Source: Pterobdella sp. o SKG-2022 (Eukaryota > Annelida > Clitellata > Hirudinida > Piscicolidae). From it: 64,000 nt of DNA. The DNA is taken from positions 524,001 through 588,000 of the forward strand of contig OZ038327.1 of the NCBI GenBank assembly GCA_964035795.1. Reading direction: 5' to 3'. The position numbers were made by a program, and so were the translations under genes. The number at the start of each line of letters is the position of its first letter. Positions within the stretch are counted from its first letter, which is position 1. A model generated the notes under the pieces. It ran no database searches. It saw only the letters and a list, made by a program, of their open reading frames with translations, and had not been told where the DNA came from. Below are positions 11,768 to 23,900 of the stretch, piece by piece.

Positions 11768-13151
11768 ATGTCAAACTACAATCGAACAAAGTCATTATTA
11801 TTACTCCTTATGCTCACGTTGAACACAGCAGATAGCAAGAACTTCTTCAACAACTTTAAACCTATCCGTAGAAACTTCTCCAATTTGAAGAAAAAAACCA
11901 TGGAACCCATAAAGAAAATCATTCAGCCAATCAAAACGAAGATCATCGAGCCAATAGGAAAAGGTATAAGATTTCTTTTGAGCTCATTGGGCCATAGTCC
12001 TAGGAAGTTTCCATTGTGGTTGAAGGAACAAGATCTTGAGAAGGTTGAGGTGGTTATGATAATGATAACTATCAAAATAATCTATAATAATAAAAATAAT
12101 TTTGAAATATCAATAATAACGAAAATTAATCAATAACGAAAAATAATAATAACACTGAGGTGTGGGACCCAAATGCCTATGATGGTGAGACCAGAGACCA
12201 AAAGGTGCTGCGACTTCATAACGAAGTCAGGAAGGTGTATGCTGTACAACCATTGGTCGGTTTTATTGTTTTTTGCTTTAAATTGTTGTTTATAATAATA
12301 AAAAATAATAAAACAAATAATAACAGCAACAAGAACAAATTAATGTAAAAAAAATAATAACAATAACAGAAATGGAACAAGAATCTCGCCTCGATGGCCG
12401 AGAAGTCGGCAGGCAAGTGTTCAGGGGCCTATGACTATGCTTATGACCACAGGTTTTTGACATTGTTGTTGTGTTTTGTTACTTTTATTGTTTTATTATT
12501 ACTATTTCTATTATTTATTCATCTTTATATTATTTGTTCATTATTTTTATTTTTTAAAATCATTCTTTTTATCATAATTAACTCTACTATTGTCATCATT
12601 ACCGCCCCCAATACTACTACTACCACCAATATTAACACTTCCACCACTAAAAGTCAATATGCCTTTTTCCAAAAATCCTTCCACGCACCCACCCCCGCAG
12701 CACAGTTAAATACGGTCAGAACATATATGCAGTGGTGAACGCCAAGGCTAGCGTATTGGCTGCGGTGAGGACCTGGCAGAGATCTGGTGTCAGTTATAAT
12801 AAAGAGGCAAAGCGGTGTGAAGAGGGGAAGAATTGTTATCCTTTCATGCAGGTTTGAAGGAGGGGGAGGGAGGAGAGTAAAGAAGGGTGGTTGGGTTGAT
12901 ATGGCAATAGTGTGGGTGGATTGATGAAGGTATTGAAAATATTTAGCGATAAAACTGGTTTTTTTTATAATTTAATAATTAATTCAAATGATTTAACAAT
13001 AAATAATAATTCAATAAAATGAAGCGCTTCTCCTTATCAGATGATCTGGCCGAACTCAAGTAACATAGGCTGTTCTTACTCCTTGTGTGAGAGACTCAGA
13101 CCTACAACCCAGGCTGGCTCTTTCTTCGTCTGCTTCTATTCACCTTTGTGA
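11768..13151 (+). CDS. Secreted CAP/SCP-domain protein, paralogue 1
   Basis: Extracellular CAP-superfamily (CRISP/antigen-5/PR-1) protein of 240 residues. Exons: 11768-12049, 12160-12255, 12370-12452, 12701-12851 and 13041-13151, all in phase. A hydrophobic signal peptide (SLLLLLMLTLNTADS) is followed by a Lys/Ile/Pro-rich segment of about 70 residues (EPIKKIIQPIKTKIIEPIGK). The CAP domain runs from VLRLHNEVRK (with conserved His and Glu) through KWNKNLASMAE, the signature-like VKYGQNIYAVV and CYPFMQMIWPNSSNIGCSYS to FFVCFYSPL at the C-terminus. The basic linker shared with paralogue 2 is not part of the standard fold. Molecular function of CAP proteins is diverse and cannot be set from sequence alone. 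Confidence 0.9.
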
Positions 13152-13759
13152 TCCTTGGGGGAGGGGGTGTAAATCGGTGGTGATGATGGCTGTGTCCCAA
13201 TTCATCATAATATAGTTTTATTTATCGAAAATTTTAGTTTTTTTTTTAAATAAAGGTATTGAAGAAATTATACGAAATTCAAGATTCCAATCATAAACTT
13301 CACATCATAAAAAGTTTGCAATTACTTTCAAATAAATAAGGAGTTCATCTTTTTCATTAAAAAGACAAAAGAATTGATGACGCTGTGCGTTCCACTTACA
13401 AAAAACTTCGTAGCATCTTGATGAATTTCTAGTTTTACGTTGAATAATGACCAAGCCTTGATATTAAAAAATAGCAACAAGGAATATAAATTTAATGTTC
13501 ACAAATAAATTTGTTTCGACTTATTGATAAAAGTATAATTTATTGATGAGTTTTAATAAATTAAATTTTCAGATATAAATCCAATTCATTAAATAAATTA
13601 TTTAGTTATTGAAATATTGTGATTACACTAACAAAAAATGATTATTTTTCATGAAATTTGAACTTGAAAATTATTAATTTATTTCTTATCGTTGTTTTCA
13701 ACAATATCAACTACATTATTATTATTAAGTTAATTACATTGTTTTCATTAAGACAAAAA
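13152..13759. other. Convergent 3' flanks, CAP1 / SPATA22-like gene
   Basis: AT-rich sequence between two convergent stop codons. It has AATAAA-like signals (for example near 13008 and 13253) and no coding signal I can support. Confidence 0.5.
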
Positions 13760-14710
13760 TCAATAGATCTGCCTCAACTGCTGTAATGAACACTCAATCA
13801 ACTCTTGCTCATAGTTCTTCTCCTCTTCAGTACAAGCTCTTATATGTACTGCCATCATATACACATCCTCCTCTTCCTCATCAGCATCATTTTGTCTTCT
13901 TGTTGGTCTGTCGTTTTTTCTGATGTTTATTGTGGTGTTTTTTCGGTCGTTTTGTTTAAGATGCCCCAAGCAACGGTATTTTTGTTTCCTGTTTAGGCTG
14001 ATGTTGATTTCGTCGTTGTTGTAGAATATGCAGTTAATGGCAGCTGAATCGTCTTTGAAAACGAACTCGAGATAGCCAAATTTGTTTTTAACGATTGGAG
14101 AAGAAATGAAACAAAAGATTTCGAATAATTTGATTTGAATCATGTCTTTGAAGCTGGTGATCATGTCCTTGATGCAGCACGTAATGATGATCGTGTCGTT
14201 TTCTCCTTTTTTTATGGCCGTTTGAAGTTCCATATTGTTCTTTCTGAAGCTTAAAGAATTTTTTCTGAAGTTGTCGTAGAAACTTCTTTTGTTGCTGTGT
14301 TCTTGATAATTCGGCATTCTTTTGATGATGCTTGAGTTTTGATTGAAAAAGTCGTGGTGGAATTTAGGGTTATTATTTAGATGAGACTCAAAACTGCTGA
14401 GCGGGGTGACGTAAGTGTTGTCAATGCTGAAAGATCCGTTCTTTTGTATTTCTCCATTCATGTTGTTTGACATTTGAATCTTTTTTTCCACTTGGGATTT
14501 ATTCTTTGAAAGTTTATTATAATTGTTTTTTGGATCATTCTCTTGGAAAGGTTTTTTCTGTAGTGGAATTGGGTGTGGATTAAGCAAGCCCGGTCTTTTC
14601 AAATTATTATTTTTGTTTTGAATATTTTTTTGTGTTTCCTTTTTAATTGAATTTTTATTTTTATTACTATCTTGATTAGATTTAGAAACACTCCGAACTC
14701 TTCGATTCAT
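13760..14710 (-). CDS. Intronless SPATA22-like (meiotic recombination factor-like) protein
   Basis: One uninterrupted 316-codon frame from ATG 14710 to the stop at 13760, in a region where every neighbour is split into short exons. The N-terminal two thirds are Asn/Lys-rich and probably disordered, with PGLLNPHPIPLQKKPF resembling the short conserved Pro-rich motif of SPATA22. The C-terminal 130 residues resemble the SPATA22 OB-like domain: TIIITCCIKDMITSFKDM, KLFEIFCFISSPIV, NCIFYNNDEI (family: PCVFYEID-type), KQKYRCLGHL (family: RCVGNY-type) and YMMAVHIRACTEEEK. SPATA22 pairs with MEIOB on single-stranded DNA at meiotic breaks. This assignment rests on remembered family patterns over a divergent sequence. 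Lack of introns could reflect a retrocopy or a genuinely single-exon gene. Confidence 0.58.
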   Translation of the reverse strand: MNRRVRSVSKSNQDSNKNKNSIKKETQKNIQNKNNNLKRPGLLNPHPIPLQKKPFQENDPKNNYNKLSKNKSQVEKKIQMSNNMNGEIQKNGSFSIDNTYVTPLSSFESHLNNNPKFHHDFFNQNSSIIKRMPNYQEHSNKRSFYDNFRKNSLSFRKNNMELQTAIKKGENDTIIITCCIKDMITSFKDMIQIKLFEIFCFISSPIVKNKFGYLEFVFKDDSAAINCIFYNNDEINISLNRKQKYRCLGHLKQNDRKNTTINIRKNDRPTRRQNDADEEEEDVYMMAVHIRACTEEEKNYEQELIECSLQQLRQIY

Positions 14711-14951
14711 TTTCTCGTCTGATACATAGAAAATAAATCAAAAAGAAAATAGAACTTACAAATTTAGAAATTGAAAAGTTTTTTGCCTATAAATTAAAAT
14801 AAAATTTTGAACTTTCAATGTTGAAAATGTTTATTAATTTTAAAAATTGCTTAAATAAACCAAGTGGTACAAAAAGAGCTATTTAGAAAGTGCTCGAAAT
14901 AGGAGCAAGAGGCTTTAAAAAGAGTTTCATGGTGGCAGAAATCAAGTCGAA

Positions 14952-16003
14952 ATGTTTTCGAGCAAAGCCTTCAAGTTGGTGTTGTTGTTGCTTGTGTTGC
15001 TCATGTGTGTGCAACAGTCCCAAGCTGGCTTCAAGGACAAGTACAAAAGAGTGAAAAAAAATCTCAATAAAGGAGTCAAAAAAATTTTAGGACCCATCCG
15101 AAAATTGATAAATTTTTTCGTTAATCCTTTCAAAAGCTTTTCTCTAAAAAAAAACAAGTCGAAAGCCCCCATTAACAAAGCGAGAAAAAACACACCTAGA
15201 GACCCCAACGCGCCCGTTAACGAACCTTTTGAAAACAAAATTCTCAGGCTGCACCAAGAAATTAGGAAAAAAGTAAACTTGGAATCAAAAACCGATTTGG
15301 TGAGCAATATTTTAAATTTTTTTTTTAATCATTTTGAATTTAGTTAGTAATTTGAAACTATCTTTATAATTTTCTCTAAAACTCAAGTAGGACCTTCCAA
15401 ACCATGGGTACTCTTAAATCTCAATGAGAACTTTAAATAATCTCCGATACCTGTATCTACTCACACACCCCACTCACCTCTACCCAACCAAATACGCCAT
15501 ACATACCTTTCCTTCAACCCCCAAAAAAGACCTGGGATCGTTCTCTGGCGTTAGAGGCGCAAAACTGGGCCAAACTGTGCGACAACTCTTACATGTCCTT
15601 CAACGACAGTCGTAAGACGTTGTATGGACAGAACTTGTACGTGGTGAAACATGGCATGGCTGACGTGTACACAGCTGTAAAGAGCTGGGAGCTCACTAAA
15701 GAGGTGTATGATCCCGTGAAGCAGGTGTGTATCAGTGGAAAGAACTGCTACCCCTATCTGCAGGTGAGGGGTGGAGAAGGGAGGGATGGATGGGTAGCTA
15801 AATAAGAGCTTGTTCAATGCTAGGGCTTTTTTTGAATTGATTAAATAATAAAATATGCAAAATAATAATTCAAAAAAAAAAAAATAACAAAGATGGTGTG
15901 GCCGGAAACGAAGTACGTAGGCTGTTGGTTGCAGAGGTGTGACAATGTGGCCAACCTGGGAGTCTGGGGATCGGTGCTCGCCTGTCTATACACCCCCATC
16001 TAG
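14952..16003 (+). CDS. Secreted CAP/SCP-domain protein, paralogue 2
   Basis: Second CAP gene in the same orientation, 230 residues. Exons: 14952-15299, 15530-15763 and 15893-16003, in phase. A signal peptide (LVLLLLVLLMCVQQSQAG) is followed by a very basic segment (KRVKKNLNKGVKKILGPIRK) parallel to that of paralogue 1. The CAP domain begins at ILRLHQEIRKK and shows TWDRSLALEAQNWAKLC, LYGQNLYVV, CYPYLQMVWPETKYVGCW and LACLYTPI at the end. It has three exons against five in paralogue 1. Two intron sites are shared (after the CYPFMQ/CYPYLQ block and after the HNEVRK/HQEIRK block), which supports tandem duplication with intron loss or gain. The 3' end is within about 150 bp of the retrotransposon tail. 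Confidence 0.9.
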
Positions 16004-16149
16004 CGAACTCTTTATTATTTTGCATAATTTATTCAAAATTGTTTTTTGTGAGATTTTTAATAAAGTTTTTGAAAGTTTTTGGGTTTTGTTAAAAAATTTG
16101 CAAAAATTGCAAAAATTTTCTTTGAAATGAAACAAAAAATTCTGATTTT

Positions 16150-19020
16150 GTTTGTTATCATCATTTTATTATAGTCAGTATCTTTCCTTTTTCCAAGGGG
16201 TCACTGACTTCTTTCCATGACCTAACCCTCTCCCTCCATTTCACCCTGTCATAGTCACCTTTAAGAACTAATCCAAGCCCACGACAAAGATTTTCCATCA
16301 TCTCTTTCCAGGTTAACCTTGGCCTTCCTCTTCCTCTACTACCTACAACCTCAAACCTCCACGCCTGTTTGACACAGTCGTCATCCTCTTTCCTTACTAC
16401 ATGACCCAGCCATCTCAAACTCCCTTGCCTCAACACTTCAATGATCGTACAATCCAACCCCAATCTAACCATCAACTCCTTTGTACTCACACCATCAGCT
16501 AGCTCCACACCACACATCATTCTAAGCATCCGTTTTTCTGCTTTTCTCAAAATACTCTTTTCAACGGATCTTACTACCCAGGTTTCCGAGCCATATGTCA
16601 TGACAGGCCTCACACATGTCCTATAAATTTGTCCTTTAAGATTACATGTGTGTCTTTTATCACATAACATAGAAGACACACTGTTGAATGCCTTCCAGCT
16701 CAGCCCGATCCTTCGTGTAACAACTAGCTCACTTCCTCTTCCACCATTCACATTGTCTCCTAAATAACAATAACTATTCACCCTCTCCAACTCACCTAAA
16801 AAAACATTTGAAGCATTCTTACATTCCACCTTTGCACCATTCATACAAACCCTACATTCAAAATTTCCATTCATCCTACGAGAAACTTTCTTTACCCTAG
16901 CACACCGTGCATGAATCCACTTCTTACATGTCATGCATCTCACACAATTTACCTTAGCCCTCTTACCACACACACCACATGGATCAATCTTAGCCAAGAC
17001 AACAACCCCACCACCACCACTACTCTCCATGACCTTTGTCTTACCCAGATTAACCTTCAATCTTTTCCCTTCGAAAGCTGCCTTCGAACAGATGAATTGT
17101 GCTTCTAGTTCTTTCATAGTCTCTGCCATCAAGACTAAATCATCTGCATAAAGCAGTTCATATAAAGCACCTTTTCTTCCGTCTTCCGACAATACGTCTA
17201 GCACTATTGAAAACAAAAACGGCGAGAGAACCGATCCTTGATGGACACCTACACTTACATCAAATTCTTCCGAATGTCCATTTCCAACCTTAACCCGCGT
17301 TTTTGCTCCTTTGTACATCGACATTACAGCCTGAACCAACCTTTCCGGGACCAACTTCTTTCTCAGCGCCCATTCAATCACCTTTCTTGGTACCCGATCA
17401 AAAGCCTTCTCCAAATCAACAAAACAGATAAAAAGCTTTCTATTCTTCTCAAGGTAGCTTTCCTGCATTCTTCTAAGCATAAAAATAGCATTCACTGTGC
17501 TTCTGCCAGGCATAAAACCAAATTGCATTTGGTCAACTTTCACTAACCTTCTTAACCTCTTCTCCAGCAACCTTTCCACCACTTTCATACCATGTTCTAA
17601 AAGCTTTACACCTCGATAGCTCGCACAGTCCATAACGCTACCTTTCTTCTTATGAATGGGAACAACTGCACTCATCCTCCAGTCATGAGGCATATTTATT
17701 CCATTGAGGATTTCATTTGCTATTTGCAAAATAACTTGCTTACCATGTGGAGAAGCAGCTAGGTGCTCCTTGACAATTCCAGTTGGACCACTGGCCTTGC
17801 CATTCTTCATGATTCCTAGCGCTCTTTCCACTTCGTTCATAGCAAATGGTTCCATGGGACCTTCAACCACTTTTACATTTACCATTCCATCCCATGGATT
17901 CTCCTCATTCATGATGGCCTCCACGTGCTCCTTCCATTCTCTCTTTCGACCATTCTCAGCAAATACAATATTCCCATTTTCGTCTTTAATGCAATTATTA
18001 CCTGCTAAGTCGTTTGCTTCGTTCTTCATCATTCTCATTCTACGGAATACGACATTTCTGTCATTTCGTATCTCCTCCATCTCTTTCACCGCCTCATTCT
18101 TCATTGCCTCAGCAACAGCTCTCTTGGGTTTCTTTTTGTCAGAGAGATAGCAAGATTTATTTTCAGCCGATGGAAGTTGCTTCCACCTCTGAAAACTTTT
18201 CCTCTTCTCTGAGATGGCTTTTTGCACATCCTGATTCCACCACCAAGTTTCACCGTGCTGAGGCCTATCTTTACTCGTACCACACACCTCTTCAGCAGCT
18301 TTAAGAACGGAAGACTTATATTTTAACCATGCATTTTGTTCATCGCATTTCTCATACAAAACCTCCATTTTTTCCAAAAATTTTGTTTCGATATCTTCGT
18401 TCAAAAGTTTCCACACTTTTGTGCGATATTCCTTTTTAGCATAGCTACTTCGGGCATTTTTAAGCCACCTTCACTCTAAGACTACCTTCAGAAGCTTATG
18501 CTGAACCTCACCTCCAATTACCCTTACATCCATCAGAAACTTACTCTGCCTTTTCTTCATCAACACAAAGTCAACCTCTGTCCCACTACACCCCCCATTA
18601 AAAGTTACCTTCCTACTATCCTTTTTCTTAAACCAACTATTACCCACACACAGATTCTTTTCAACACAAAATTCTAAGAGCAATCTATCCTCCAAGTTTC
18701 TCTTGCCTATTCCGAAACCTCCATGAACACCTTCAAACCCATCAACCTCTTTGTCAATGTGTTCATTGAAGTCTCCTAAGCAAATCAAAACTTGCATTTT
18801 CCACTTCACACCCTATTGCCATCTCCTCATAAAACGTCTCCTTTTCCCTCATCGATCTTCCACATTTTGGGGCATACGCGCAAACAATTCTTACAACCTT
18901 TTTACCAAAAATAATTACCACTACCATTACCCCTTTGTTAAATTTTCATCTTTTCACTGGTTCAATAAAACATGATTTTTTCAGTTCAAAAACATGTCCT
19001 CCCATAACTTCTTTCAAAAT
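16150..19020 (-). mobile_element. Non-LTR retrotransposon (RTE-like/related), 5'-truncated and decayed
   Basis: Minus-strand element with remnants of an apurinic-type endonuclease (VRIVCAYAPKCGRSMREKE near 18870; LICLGDFNEHI near 18770; EVDFVLMKK near 18560), then a reverse transcriptase and a C-terminal region. There is no LTR, and the 3' end is a short AATGATGATAA tail, as seen in RTE-type elements. Sequence upstream of about 19020 is lost, which fits 5' truncation on insertion. It lies between CAP gene 2 and an unidentified gene. The exact clade needs a phylogeny. Confidence 0.9.
16161..18809 (-). pseudogene. Retrotransposon endonuclease/reverse-transcriptase ORF, broken
   Basis: The frame from 18809 to 16161 is open except for one TGA at 18471-18473; a frameshift near 18800 separates it from further endonuclease sequence. 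Reverse transcriptase motifs are plain: FMPGRSTVNAIFMLRRMQES, ICFVDLEKAFDRVPRKVI, VGVHQGSVLSPFLFSIVLD and the catalytic YADDLVLMAE. Between the polymerase and the C-terminal block lies a Cys/His cluster (CGVCGKRAKVNC, CMTCKKWIHARC, FECRVC) of PHD/zinc-knuckle type at about 16850-16990. The C-terminal block (RLGLDCTIIEVLRQGSLRWL, GRGRPRLTWKEM) is typical of this group of elements in invertebrates. About 85% of the coding region is intact, so the insertion is fairly recent. Confidence 0.92.
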
Positions 19021-19235
19021 GTAATTTCTAGTAAAATCTAATTATTTAAAAAAATATAATTCAACGGCAGAAAAAAATTTATAGTTTTTGGCCAACCCAT
19101 GGAAACGGAAGTAAAACGATAATGATGATGGTGATATGATGAAAAAACAAAATAATTCATATGAATGAAATGATGGAAACAAAATAAGGATAATGAAGAT
19201 GATGGCGAAAAGGGAAGTTGATGGAACAACTGCCA

Positions 19236-20302
19236 TCACTGGTTATAATCGGTAGGGTCTCTACTCATGTAACCAGCTGCTGAAGAATATCCTGGGGAGT
19301 GAAATGAGTTGTGGTGGGTGATGTGTTGGTGGGTGTTGTGATGGGTGGTGTGGAGTTGTGGAGTTGTGGTGAGTTTTGAAAAAAAAACGCCATGACGTAG
19401 TGGTTGTTTTGATGACGTGGGTATGTTTTTGAAACTTCAAGTAAAGACGAAAAATATCACATAGGAGATGTTGAAAATTTCAAAAAATAGTTTGAAACCA
19501 CCATAACCAACCAGATCTCGGAGCAAGACCTTGAATAGGGGGCGGAGCTTGTGTAAGACCCGCCCACCTCTTTTCTTCCAAGCCCTCGTGAGAGGAAGCA
19601 GCTACAGCAGCTATGTAAGGAGCGAGCCCCTGGCAGGTCTGAGCGTATTCGTCAGGGTTGTGGTGCATGCGGTGAGTGCCATGAGGCTTCCATCTGACGT
19701 AATCGAAGCCTTGAGCTCTTTGAGCCCCTTGCTGAGTTCCTGTTGAAGCCACATGCATTCTGAGGCGTTCCTATAGAGGTGAGAGAAACTTTTATCTATA
19801 AACTTAAACGATGAAATAATGGATTATCGTTAACACAACATAACCCATATAACTCTAAACCAACCATACCAAAACCCTCCCAACTCACTAACCACATCTC
19901 CCCCAACCAAACTCCCATCCCATTTCACCAATCACAGTCCACCCACTCTCCATTCACTTGAAACGTAGCCACAGCTCCAAGCTCCTCCTCCCTTACATCC
20001 TTCATTTTGCTTCTGAGCAGAAACTGTGGTATGAAGGCATACTTCATAAGGTCACCAAAGGTCGTGATCCTCTCATCATCATCCAGTTCTTCTGGAAAAG
20101 TGGGTTTGCGGAAGTTCAGATTGGGTGCTTTTACCATCGTTGGCTGTATGAGGGGGGTTTATCATTAATGAATACATTATTATTTTTAATATTATTATTT
20201 GTGTTTATTATTTTCTTGTTGCTATTGTCCCTATTATTAATATCGATAATTTTTTTTCGACCGAAGGTTCGAGTTTTTGAAAAGCCAGCATACCAGCAAA
20301 AA
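19236..20302 (-). CDS. Unidentified four-exon gene
   Basis: Exons on the minus strand chain in phase: 20302-20262, 20143-19943, 19770-19530 and 19291-19236 (stop TGA). The readable product includes GMLAFQKLEPSPTMVKAPNL, FRKPTFPEELDDDERITTFG, LMKYAFIPQFLLRSKMKDVR, ERLRMHVASTGTQQGAQRAQ, YVRWKPHGTHRMHHNPDEYA and the C-terminus GYMSRDPTDYNQ. Composition is normal and free of microsatellite runs, and acceptors are strong, so I regard it as a real gene. The start codon and any upstream exon were not found. There is no transmembrane segment or motif that I recognise. It is transcribed in the same direction as eIF3B, whose stop codon is 0.6 kb upstream. Confidence 0.6.
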
Positions 20303-20925
20303 CTGCCAATATTTAATTCAGTAAGGATTTGTTGCAACACAATACTATTACTCACGATGAATTTATTATTGTAAGATTTAATAATCATAGTTAATCTACT
20401 TACTAGTATATTCTTTGATTTCTATCTTGTTTATCTCCTAATTAAGCAGATCTCAGGTGTGGTAGGGATGGTCGGATTTAATAATGAAGATATACACTCA
20501 AAATTTCATTTTATGAAAAATATTTTAATTCACACAGAAGTAAAAATAGATTATTATTTGTTGAACGTTTAATTTTTCATTGCATGAGGTTGGATACGAT
20601 CAAATGTAGGTTTATTTTTAGACACAATTCTGGTTCTTGGCATTGACTTTTTTTGACGATTTTTAATTTCAAAACTAATTCTTTCGATTAATTTCCAACT
20701 TTCAATATTTTTACTTATAAACTATCCACTGTTTGAATAACTATATTTTAGATTTCATCCGATATTTGAATAACTTTAAAATTTAGGAAAATCAAAAAGC
20801 CTCATAGTTTATTAAAGAGCTTCAAACGTGGAAGACGCCCCCAAAGAATTAAATATTCAAAGAAAGCAGAAATAGGACCTCAAAGAAAACAAGGCCCAAA
20901 AATAGAACGGCTTCTTTATAGTCTT

Positions 20926-23900
20926 CTACTCCTCCTCCGGTATTTCTTCAACTTCGATTAAAAATTCTACTGTTTCTTCCGCTGTATTCTCTAAATCACC
21001 TGCTTCTGTTATTTTTGTTTATTATTATTTTGATTAATATTATTATTATTGCGATGTTTATCAGTCAAATTATTGGCAGTATATATTCAACGTGAACTTC
21101 CACACATCTCTACACCACACCCTTGCCATACCACCAACCTCACTCGCACATCCATCCCACCACCACCACCTCACTCACACATCCACCCAACCTTCCCCCA
21201 ACCACAAACACCCCTCCTCACCATTCCTCAGCTGATTAAAAGCAGGCAGTTCATCATGGTGCCTCTCCTCACACCTCGACTTCCACCTTATATACTCACT
21301 CATCAGTTTACTTCTCCTTTCTATCTGCTCCTTACTCGCCTTCGACTCCCTCTTCTTGTCCTCTTGCGAGAACTTCACTGAGTAGTCTTTCATGTTCTTC
21401 TTTATATCCTGTGATGTGGGTGGTGTGAGATGGAGGAGAAGGAATGATGAGGTGGTGTGAGATGGAGGAGAAGGGATGATGGGGTGGTGTGAGATGGAGG
21501 AGAAGGGATGATGGGGTGGTGTGAGATGGAGAAGAAGGGATGATGAGGTGGTGTGAGATGGAGGAGAAGGGATGATGAGGTGGTGTGAGATGGAGGAGAA
21601 GGGATGATGAGGTGGTGTGAGATGAAAAAATTATAAAATATGTTGGGAGTGATGGCAGAGGAAAAACCATAGTTTGTGTGAAGGGTCTCAGATGACTTGG
21701 TATGAATGGTGATGGATATGTGAATGAAAATCTTCATAATTATAAAAATAATATTCATCATTATCATCATCAAACAAATATTAACAAATTACAACAATAA
21801 TGAAAACAAGGTAATTGGAATAAAAGTATACACATCAAAATAATAAGTCATTATTATTTCTATTATTATTATTATTATTATTATTATTATGGCAAAGCTA
21901 TAGACCTTGAGGATGTCAGGGGTGAGCAGAGAGGGTGGTCGGGGCCTCCATTGTAGTTGACAGAACTTCTCTAGAGAGTGCTTGCTCAATAACTTGCCCT
22001 GTAATGATAATGATAACAATTATATAAATAATATGTTGATAATAAACATCAAAAATATAACGATAAAAAAACAACAGTAGTAATAATAATAATAATAATG
22101 AAGATACTTGGAAATTCCACATCCAGTAGGCATTGTCTGTTCTGTACACCCAGTACGATACCCCAGTGCAGACGTAACGACCTGCGTACGTGTGTGTGTA
22201 TATTTTGATGAAAAAAAATATATGGTATTCAGAAGTGTGTTGTGTGGGTGTTTTGTATTTTTGCGAGAGTATTTATGGGTGTGTTGGTGGTTCCGTGTGT
22301 GGTATTGTTTTTATTGCATTTATTGAGATAAACACACAGAAACACACAAACAGCCAGAAAAAAAACACACACACACCAGTAGGATCCCACTCAACGGAAG
22401 TAGCCATGAAATGCTCTCCTTGGTTCATGATACTCATATCTCCCGTGTCCACAAACTCTAACACCCCATTCATGCTGGGTGAGCAGAGTGGGGGTGGTGG
22501 GTTGGTTATGGTGTGTGGTGATGGTGAGTGTGATAGTGAGTGGGTGAGGTGGTTATGATGGATGGGTGATGATGCTGTAGGGTGGGGTGTTGGTGAAAAG
22601 CGGTGATACTCAGTAAAACCCCCAAAAGTATACACCCAAAAACCCAACCCACGTCACCACCACCATCCCATCATTCCAACCTAACCCAACCACCTCTTAA
22701 GCCCAGCCATCACTATAAACTGCCCTGCAGGACTCCAAAAGAGGTGATTCACAGTCTTTTTCTCAAAGGTCTCTAGAGTGTGGGTGGAGAAGGAGATGGT
22801 GTCGTATGGTGTAGTGAAAGAGATGGCGTGGTGGAAAAGACGTAATGGATGACGAATGAGATGGTAAACTGGTTGGCTTGTATATGATTGAGTGATGAAA
22901 TCTACCACTACTTATCTATGAAAATTATATCACCAAACTAATTTGATACCCAAAAATAACCTTCTTACCAACACACTCAGAAACAACCACGCCACCTCCC
23001 TCCTCCACTCACACTCCCCCCCTCAACTCACTGAGATGTTCAACCACTCCATGAGGTTTAACATTGTAGAAGGACACACCGATCTTCGGTGACTCGCCAT
23101 GGATGAAGGCAAACTTGGTGCCTACCGGCTCCCATGCGAACGCTGTTATCCCATCTGTGGGTGGTGGTGAGTGGCTTGAAACGACTGTATAATTGATTTT
23201 CATTCTTCACAACAAGTCCGCCATTTGCCATCCTTCAAAGCTTTCCTCATAACTATGATATCTTATCCCTCAAAAAGCACCACAACCCATCCAAAACCTT
23301 CTCCACCCACCACACTACCACACAATCCCCTCTTCCCCCCACATCACCACAAAACCCCCTCTTCCACTCACCACACCATAGAACCCTTCCCTCTACCACA
23401 CCACACCGCACTCTTCCTCCACTCACCCTTGATCTCCACGGTATCAACTGGAACCTCCTTCTCTTTGATGCGGAAGATATTGAATGTGTGCGTGATGCCC
23501 TACAGAGAAGGAGGGAGATGGGTTATGAGATTGAGAATGGTGGGATGGAGATGGGAATGTGCTGATAAAAAGAAAGAGGTGATCTGTGAGATAATGGAAT
23601 TCTATAGAAAAGGTTATATGGATGAATGAAACTTTGAGTGGGATGAAGAGGAGGATGTGTAGAAATGATGCCATCTCAAGATGATAATCATACACACAAA
23701 CAACAACACAATATCCTCACCCACTACAACACTCACCACAAATTTTACACCATCCTTCTCTTCCTTCTTGCTCTTGTATCGATCCGCTTTGACACACAAA
23801 TACTGGCCACTTTTCTGCCAATGCATGCAACAATCGGCCACAGTGAAGAGATTTTTGGCACAGAGGGTGTTTCGGGATGGGATCTCAATGAGACTCACCC

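Noticed and set aside
21332..21773. Long His/Ser/Pro-rich minus-strand frames
   Set aside because: They translate the 32-bp intronic minisatellite of eIF3B.
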